A stretch of 20,412 nucleotides of DNA, from the NCBI GenBank assembly GCA_002316275.1, contig DCDE01000010.1, positions 7,099 through 27,510 of the forward strand, in the 5' to 3' direction. The translations under genes were made by a program, and so were the position numbers. The stretch's first letter is position 1. Each line of letters begins with the position of its first letter. This stretch comes from Caldifarciminota bacterium UBA1063. GTDB lineage: Bacteria > Hydrothermota > Hydrothermia > UBA1063. Positions 15,640 through 20,412 of the stretch are shown piece by piece. The notes beneath the pieces are model-generated. The model searched no databases. It was given only the letters and a program-made list of their open reading frames with translations, and was not told the origin of the DNA.

Positions 15640-17662
15640 ACCACAGAACATCCAAATCCTCTTGCTTGAGTCTTTTAATTTTAAAGTAACCAATGCGTGG
15701 ATACCCTTCTTCAATCCCCTCCCCCCTTGCTATTAAACGAAATTTGTACTCCGATGATTCTCCAAGTAGTTCAACAGGAATCGAGACCTCAAGGACTTTT
15801 TTAAAAGCAAACTCTACTCTACTATCTGTACAATTACTATTTTTCAGATCTAGTTCTAAATGAACACCTGTATGAAAGTCTATAGATATATGCTCTAAAC
15901 TCCTACCCGAACTGGGCCGGAACATTAAAAACAACCTCTGTTCATTAAACCCGAAATAGATTCTCTCCAAGAAAAAACTTCGGCTTTTCATTTGCCCTAT
16001 AGATACAGTATCGACGATAAACGCCCCGCTGCCGAGGTACTCGTAGAAGCTCTCAATAACCCCGTCAATTTTTGGATTTATAAATGAAACAGTCTCTACA
16101 TCTGGTTTCACACTTTGCATCTCTTTTTTAATAGGCTCATCAACAAACGGTGGTACCTCTTTACCTGCGTATTCCAATGCCTTTCTGAGGTGCATCCTAA
16201 ATATTTCATCAAATTCCTTATAGTAGATTGTGAAGTTATCGTCACCAAACCACCAGAACCAATCTGAGCCTTCTGCACACATTAACTCTTCTTGTGCTAT
16301 AGGATTTTCAGTTCCCTTTACCATACTTTTGACACTTGACAAGTATTTCCATGCGCGGTTTTTTTCTTCATGCCCCACCCATGTCGTAAAATCGCCCCTT
16401 ATCCACGATCCTGGGTGAAGCGAGTAAAGAATATCGGCTTTTTCTTCTGCAAGGTCTGAAAAAGTTGAAGTTTCAATTGCCGTACTTTTGTTCAAAAGCT
16501 CATACAGAGTTCTAAGGAATTTAAGACCGCCGTTTGCATAATAGTCCCATGGATTTTCTCCATCGAGGATTATAGGAGCAATCTTCAGCCCTTTATTAGA
16601 ATAATTCTTAAGAATTTCATAGAACTCCCGAGCTGATTCTTCTTCGTCCCTTTGAGTGTACACGAATCCTATACGATCTGAGAGTTCCCTATCGCGAAAG
16701 AAGATCCTCAATCCGCTGATTTCGTAAGGTTTATATATTACATCTCGGGAATCGGTTTTCAGAGATTTCAGTAAAATTTGCTCATCGCTGGCAATCCACT
16801 CAACCCCATTTTCTTTATAGATCCCAATTGTGTCCATCGAAACTGAACCTTCCGCAGGCCACATACCCTTAATGCTTATCCCGAAGCGGTTTTTCATATA
16901 ACGCATGGCTTTAGAAACGTGACTTCTTGCATTATCAATCTCTGCGAAATGAAAATCGGGTTTTCTTGTATATGGGTTTGAAATCTCAGCATTCGCGGAA
17001 TTTACAAGGATTGGAAGAATTGGGTGATAATAAGGCGTAGTGGAAATTTCAACCCTGTTTTCCTCGCATAACGATAAGTATAAATCGACAGTCTTTTTCA
17101 TAAGGCTCGGTACCTCTCTAAAAAGTACATTCTTATCTTCCTCAGAATATTTTTCCTTTTTATCGGCGAGCTCTCTTAATACCTCATTTTCTTCAACTAA
17201 GATGGGGCTTATGGCGCTGAACATCCAGTAAAACTGTAAGTCTCTCACATCGCCTACATTGAAATACCTGAAATTAGATTCAATTTCATTTGCTTCCCCA
17301 CGTTTTCTATAGAGATAGTAGAAACGCGCATACGGCCTAATTCTCGTCTTCTCGCTGACGTTGAAAAAGTGGAAAAGAATAAACTTTATCTCATCTTCGG
17401 TAAGGGAATCAGCGGGCTTTTGTGCAAGTAATGAGAATTTGCATTCTGCCCTACCTTCGGCATAATCTAAAAACTGCTCTAAAAGCACGGGCACGAGGTT
17501 AAAGGTCACTTTGACGCGATCATACTTCGAAACCATATAGGGCATTTCAAAATATTCTCTCATCCCGTGTTGCAGAACCCAAGGAAGGTAATAAACTCTC
17601 TTTCCATTTATATTTACAAAGTATGCTGGTTGATGCATGTGCCAGAGAAATAGAACCCTCAT
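15638..17662 (-). CDS. GH57 family glycoside hydrolase, amylase/amylopullulanase-like
   Basis: A 674-residue enzyme of a third GH57 subgroup, predicted to hydrolyse alpha-1,4 (and perhaps alpha-1,6) glucan. Visible landmarks: LWHMHQPAY (6-14), MWPAEGSVS (267-275) with nucleophile Glu271, ILDGENPWDYY (365-375) with acid/base Asp368, and the family's Trp-rich tail PGSWIRGDFTTW (417-428) and AEGSDWFWWFGDD (463-475). Residues about 525-674 form a separate beta-rich domain beginning IDGVIESFYEYLGSGAF, resembling the DOMON/glucodextranase-like modules found on such enzymes and perhaps sugar-binding. No signal peptide is present, so a cytosolic role is likely. The ATG overlaps the fusion gene stop by 4 nt with only a weak ribosome site, so translation is probably coupled. 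Exact substrate specificity cannot be read. Confidence 0.85.
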   Translation of the reverse strand: MRVLFLWHMHQPAYFVNINGKRVYYLPWVLQHGMREYFEMPYMVSKYDRVKVTFNLVPVLLEQFLDYAEGRAECKFSLLAQKPADSLTEDEIKFILFHFFNVSEKTRIRPYARFYYLYRKRGEANEIESNFRYFNVGDVRDLQFYWMFSAISPILVEENEVLRELADKKEKYSEEDKNVLFREVPSLMKKTVDLYLSLCEENRVEISTTPYYHPILPILVNSANAEISNPYTRKPDFHFAEIDNARSHVSKAMRYMKNRFGISIKGMWPAEGSVSMDTIGIYKENGVEWIASDEQILLKSLKTDSRDVIYKPYEISGLRIFFRDRELSDRIGFVYTQRDEEESAREFYEILKNYSNKGLKIAPIILDGENPWDYYANGGLKFLRTLYELLNKSTAIETSTFSDLAEEKADILYSLHPGSWIRGDFTTWVGHEEKNRAWKYLSSVKSMVKGTENPIAQEELMCAEGSDWFWWFGDDNFTIYYKEFDEIFRMHLRKALEYAGKEVPPFVDEPIKKEMQSVKPDVETVSFINPKIDGVIESFYEYLGSGAFIVDTVSIGQMKSRSFFLERIYFGFNEQRLFLMFRPSSGRSLEHISIDFHTGVHLELDLKNSNCTDSRVEFAFKKVLEVSIPVELLGESSEYKFRLIARGEGIEEGYPRIGYFKIKRLKQEDLDVLW

Positions 17663-20166
17663 TCTTCTTTTGCCTCATTAATCACTTTCTTGTACTGTCT
17701 TAACATAGATTCCAATTCTTTAGGGTTTTCTGCTTCAGCATAAATGCTTATTGCAGAAGTATACTCTTCTGGTCTTAAAAGAATCCACCCACTATCCCTG
17801 GTGATTTTTATTCCATCTACAAAGGAAGTATCCTCACCTTTCACAGTTTCAGCGATTGCTCTCATAACCGCCCCCTTCTTTTCAAGTGGACATGGAATAG
17901 TTTCATGATAAATATTGAAATCAGGTATTTCTCTTGAGAGCGAGTCTATCTTTAAATCATTTGCACATATGATTTCAAGAATTTTACCAAATGCAAACAT
18001 TGGATCTGCAATACATTGGAGATCAGGAAAAATTAGATGGCCTTCACCGGTCCCTGCAAATATTACCCCATATTTACTAGATTCGATCTCGCTTAGCCTT
18101 AGGGATGATTGTATAAGTTTAACCGTAAGGCCATTCTTCTCACACATTTTTATAATTTTATCGGGCAAAAAAGGTGGAACCACAATTGTACCCTTAATTC
18201 CTACACTTGTAAGGAGAAATATTGTAAAAATCAAAAGATTCAATCCCTCCCAAACCCTTCCAGTTGAGTCGATTAGGGCGATAGTTTCCTCACCGGGGAA
18301 GAAGTAAGCTCCAATATCATAATTAAGATTTTTAATGAGATTTGCCACCCTTGTTATAGACTCCTGCATTTCATTTTTATTCTTTGGTTTTCTGCCAACG
18401 TCAACGTGGGCATTCAAACTAATGTACTCCCCAAGGAAGTCATTAACAATATAGGGGTAGTAATCGGCTATCACCCCGTGAGCGAAATCCATAACTACCT
18501 TTAATGGCGTTTGCTTAATAATATCCGTGTTTAGTGCTTTGAGGTACGATTCCCTGTAAAATTCAAATATCCTATTTTCTATAACAATCTGACCAGCTTC
18601 AGAGTAGTGGGCTCTACGAAAGTCTTCCCGGTAGAACATCCTTTCGATCGATTTTGCAAAATCTGGAGAAATTTGATATGCATCGGCATCAAAAAATAGG
18701 ATCTCCGTTGAAGGCAAATCATCGGGAGCTTGCCTGAAATAGACTCCAGCTATTTCTCCAAAAGTACTTAACTTGAATCTAAGAATTGGCAGGGGAATCA
18801 TCTGCGCATCCCTTATATTAACACCACTGGCCCCGAGCCCACCTGTAAATGCTCTTCTAAGGTTTCTTGCCGATGGACTTGGATCTCTTCCCAGTATTAC
18901 CCATGAATTCCTTTGTAAAAGTGAACCAAAAGCGGATCCGAGTTTCGCACACATCTCCGGGGTTAACTCAACATTAGTAAGACCTATGATTTTGGAACCT
19001 TGAAAGAGTGACCTCTTCCATTTTTCACCCCAGACTAAATTTGAAAGCACCACTGCCGAATCTTCGACTACTTTCCTTGGCCATATCTTAACATTTTCTC
19101 TCACTACGGCGTCTCTTCCAATAATACACTCATCTGCTATGACAGCTCCAGGCTCGACGTGTGCATTTTCCATAATCTGCACACCATTCATCAGAACTGC
19201 ACCACGAATTTTAGCACCTTTTTTGATGTAGACATTATCCCAGATAATGGAGTCCACAATCTCAACCTCAGTCTCGATTACACAATTATTTCCAATGCAA
19301 CTCCTATAAATCTTACAGGAATCATCTATGACGCTATTCTTCCCAATTATCACTGTTCCTTTAAAATCAACATCACTACCGATTTTCGCATCTTCCCCAA
19401 TCCTTACATCCCTTCCTACGAGATCCAATTTTGTACCATCAATGTAAATATTTACTTTCCCATCGAGAACATCATAATGGGCAAACCTATAGGCATCTGG
19501 ATCACCTATATCACGCCAGTAGCCTCTCCCAACATACCCGTATAAAGGTTTACCATCAGAAAGAAGCTTGGGGAAGAGGTCCTTAGAAAAGTCATAAGAC
19601 CTGCCCTTAGGGATGTAATCAAAAACCTCTTTTTCTAAAAGATAAATACCTGTATTAATAGTATCTGAAAACACTTCACCCCAAGTGGGTTTTTCAAGGA
19701 ATTTTACAATTCTTGAATTCTCGTTGCATATCACGATGCCAAATTGAAGGGGATCAGTGACCCTTGTAAGGCCAATTGTAGCCAATGCATTCTTCGTTTC
19801 ATGGAAGCTTAGCATAGATTTCAAATCGTAATCAGTTAAAAGATCCCCACTAATTACAAGAACCCTTTCATTTTCATCAAGATACTCCTCAGCAATCTTA
19901 CAGGCACCTGCAGTCCCGTAATCTTCAGAAGGTACTACATACGTAATTTTTACCCCAAAATCAGTACCGTCCCCAAAGTAGTTTTTTATAATTTCTGGTT
20001 GAAAGTAGAGCAACATTATTATATCTTCGAATCCATTTTTCCTGAGGTGCACAATAATACGCTCAAGGATAGGCCTATTGAGTAGAGGTAAAATAGGCTT
20101 AGGAATGCTCATAGTTAAAGGCCTGATTCGTGTACCGAATCCTCCTGCCATTATGATACATTTCAT
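17659..20166 (-). CDS. nucleotidyltransferase-hexapeptide-phosphomannomutase-like fusion protein
   Basis: An 835-residue cytosolic protein with three parts. Residues 1-235 form an intact NTP_transferase domain: AGGFGTRIRPLT (7-18), IPKP (21-24), SGD (106-108), FLEKP (156-160), NTG (171-173) and GYWRDIGDPDAY (215-226). Residues about 250-375 are left-handed-helix hexapeptide repeats (IGEDAKIG, IIGKNSVI, CIIGRDAVV). Residues about 385-835 have the alpha-D-phosphohexomutase fold (GRDPSPSARNL, 426-436), but its catalytic loops are degenerate (see findings). It is annotated in databases as mannose-1-phosphate guanylyltransferase/phosphomannomutase; the sugar is not certain, and glucose 1-phosphate fits the operon. 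The ATG at 20166 is chosen because AAGGAG (20174-20179) precedes it; the frame stays open 12 codons further upstream without such a site. It is the first gene of the alpha-glucan operon, with a promoter just upstream. Confidence 0.9.
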   Translation of the reverse strand: MKCIIMAGGFGTRIRPLTMSIPKPILPLLNRPILERIIVHLRKNGFEDIIMLLYFQPEIIKNYFGDGTDFGVKITYVVPSEDYGTAGACKIAEEYLDENERVLVISGDLLTDYDLKSMLSFHETKNALATIGLTRVTDPLQFGIVICNENSRIVKFLEKPTWGEVFSDTINTGIYLLEKEVFDYIPKGRSYDFSKDLFPKLLSDGKPLYGYVGRGYWRDIGDPDAYRFAHYDVLDGKVNIYIDGTKLDLVGRDVRIGEDAKIGSDVDFKGTVIIGKNSVIDDSCKIYRSCIGNNCVIETEVEIVDSIIWDNVYIKKGAKIRGAVLMNGVQIMENAHVEPGAVIADECIIGRDAVVRENVKIWPRKVVEDSAVVLSNLVWGEKWKRSLFQGSKIIGLTNVELTPEMCAKLGSAFGSLLQRNSWVILGRDPSPSARNLRRAFTGGLGASGVNIRDAQMIPLPILRFKLSTFGEIAGVYFRQAPDDLPSTEILFFDADAYQISPDFAKSIERMFYREDFRRAHYSEAGQIVIENRIFEFYRESYLKALNTDIIKQTPLKVVMDFAHGVIADYYPYIVNDFLGEYISLNAHVDVGRKPKNKNEMQESITRVANLIKNLNYDIGAYFFPGEETIALIDSTGRVWEGLNLLIFTIFLLTSVGIKGTIVVPPFLPDKIIKMCEKNGLTVKLIQSSLRLSEIESSKYGVIFAGTGEGHLIFPDLQCIADPMFAFGKILEIICANDLKIDSLSREIPDFNIYHETIPCPLEKKGAVMRAIAETVKGEDTSFVDGIKITRDSGWILLRPEEYTSAISIYAEAENPKELESMLRQYKKVINEAKEE

Positions 20167-20189
20167 TTTAACTCTCCTTCGAACTTGTA

Positions 20190-20218
20190 ATATTAAAATC
20201 AAACCAAATAGAAATCAA
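20190..20218 (-). promoter_or_regulatory. probable promoter of the alpha-glucan operon
   Basis: On the minus strand, TTGATT (20213-20218), a 17-nt spacer, and TAATAT (20190-20195). Transcription would begin near 20183, about 17 nt before the ATG at 20166 and upstream of the AAGGAG at 20174-20179. The -10 matches the consensus at four of six bases. It lies in the 80-nt gap after the cysteine synthase gene. Confidence 0.55.
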
Positions 20219-20246
20219 GTTACTGCTGCCACTGAATGTTATTTAC

Positions 20247-20412
20247 TTATGGAGGGCACTTGGCGCATAGAGACCTGAAGAGCCTGGAGCGTAAATAGCG
20301 CTCCCCTCTATCTGGCAATAGAGCCACAATTACCCCTCTATTCATATTTTTTGCAAGACGAAGCGCCCTGCCACAACTGCCCCACTTGACATGCCAACCA
20401 GCAGTCCTTCCT
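20247..20412 (-). pseudogene. cysteine synthase 3' end with an apparent frameshift, cut by the window edge
   Basis: The minus strand encodes the C-terminus of a cysteine synthase (PLP-dependent O-acetylserine sulfhydrylase, CysK/CysM group) in two frames. Entering from the edge, one frame reads EGLLVGMSSGAVVAG; the next frame continues ALRLAKNMNRGVIVALLPDRGERYL and ends at TAA (20247-20249). GMSSGA and PDRGERYL are the conserved C-terminal motifs. The change falls at 20366-20368, a CCC run where one base of a Gly codon appears to be missing. Without it the first frame stops within seven codons. This may be real gene decay or a sequencing error at a homopolymer. It lies on the same strand as, and just upstream of, the alpha-glucan operon. 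CysK and CysM cannot be told apart from this fragment. Confidence 0.75.

Noticed and set aside
17915..18307. Open frame of 130 codons on the plus strand, opposite the fusion gene
   Set aside because: It lies wholly antisense to a well-conserved coding region, has no ribosome site, and its translation shows no recognisable family.
19159..19545. Open frame of 128 codons on the plus strand, opposite the hexapeptide repeats
   Set aside because: Antisense to the repeated hexapeptide region; the Asn/Ile/Pro-rich translation is what a reverse reading of such repeats gives.
20167..20202. 12-codon upstream extension of the fusion protein
   Set aside because: The nucleotide-binding loop normally starts within a few residues of the N-terminus, and AAGGAG lies within the extension, just before the ATG at 20166.
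20219..20246. Possible terminator after the cysteine synthase gene
   Set aside because: CAG/CTG-like repeats look promising but form no stable stem, and there is no T-run on the minus strand.
1..20412. tRNA or rRNA genes, CRISPR arrays, insertion sequences, phage genes, riboswitches
   Set aside because: No clover-leaf-like sequences, regular direct repeats, transposase or integrase motifs were seen, and gaps between genes are too short for most such elements.

Overview
The window looks like part of the chromosome of a Gram-negative, probably thermophilic bacterium from a little-studied lineage. The outer membrane is implied by a TolC-type channel and a periplasmic adaptor. Thermophily is suggested by three GH57 alpha-glucan enzymes, a family common in hyperthermophiles. 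A UPF0282 metallo-hydrolase, a family I know mainly from archaea, also occurs here. The DNA is moderately AT-rich, genes are packed with frequent start/stop overlaps, and most starts have strong AGGAGG-like ribosome binding sites. A WOR-3/Hydrothermia-like candidate phylum is my best guess, but this is inference only.

Layout. (1) 1-1750, minus strand: folP (dihydropteroate synthase), an unrecognised 122-residue cysteine-containing protein coupled to it, and an HD-domain hydrolase; another gene may start at position 11. (2) 1868-3229: a small CDP-alcohol phosphatidyltransferase (plus) that overlaps the 3' end of a convergent UPF0282 metallo-hydrolase (minus). (3) 3305-8329, plus strand: a five-gene efflux operon comprising a MacB-type permease, a Yip1-like membrane protein, a TolC-like channel, a MacA-like adaptor and a LolD/MacB-type ATPase. 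(4) 8370-10106, minus: a long-chain acyl-CoA synthetase with its own strong sigma70-type promoter. (5) 10169-20166, minus: a six-gene alpha-glucan/sugar-nucleotide operon. In transcription order it encodes a nucleotidyltransferase fused to a degenerate phosphomannomutase module, a GH57 amylase-like enzyme, a GH57 4-alpha-glucanotransferase/amylase, GalT, a GH57 branching enzyme, and a short stand-alone sugar nucleotidyltransferase. (6) 20247-20412, minus: the 3' end of a cysteine synthase gene, which contains an apparent frameshift and runs off the window.

How the genes work together. The large minus-strand operon can be read as a glycogen or alpha-glucan module. Nucleotidyltransferases would make activated sugar, the GH57 enzymes would branch, rearrange and trim the polymer, and GalT would connect sugar phosphates with UDP-sugars. 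No glycogen synthase or phosphorylase is in view. The efflux operon encodes every part of a MacAB-TolC-type pump, with permease and ATPase as separate proteins at opposite ends.

Points most worth a second look: the phosphomannomutase module has lost all four of its active-site loops; three genes near 1750-3230 look leaderless, with a -10 box placed 6-7 nt before the start codon; and an uncharacterised cysteine-containing protein is coupled to folP. I found no tRNA, rRNA, CRISPR array, insertion sequence or prophage. No stretch longer than about 110 bases lacks a gene.
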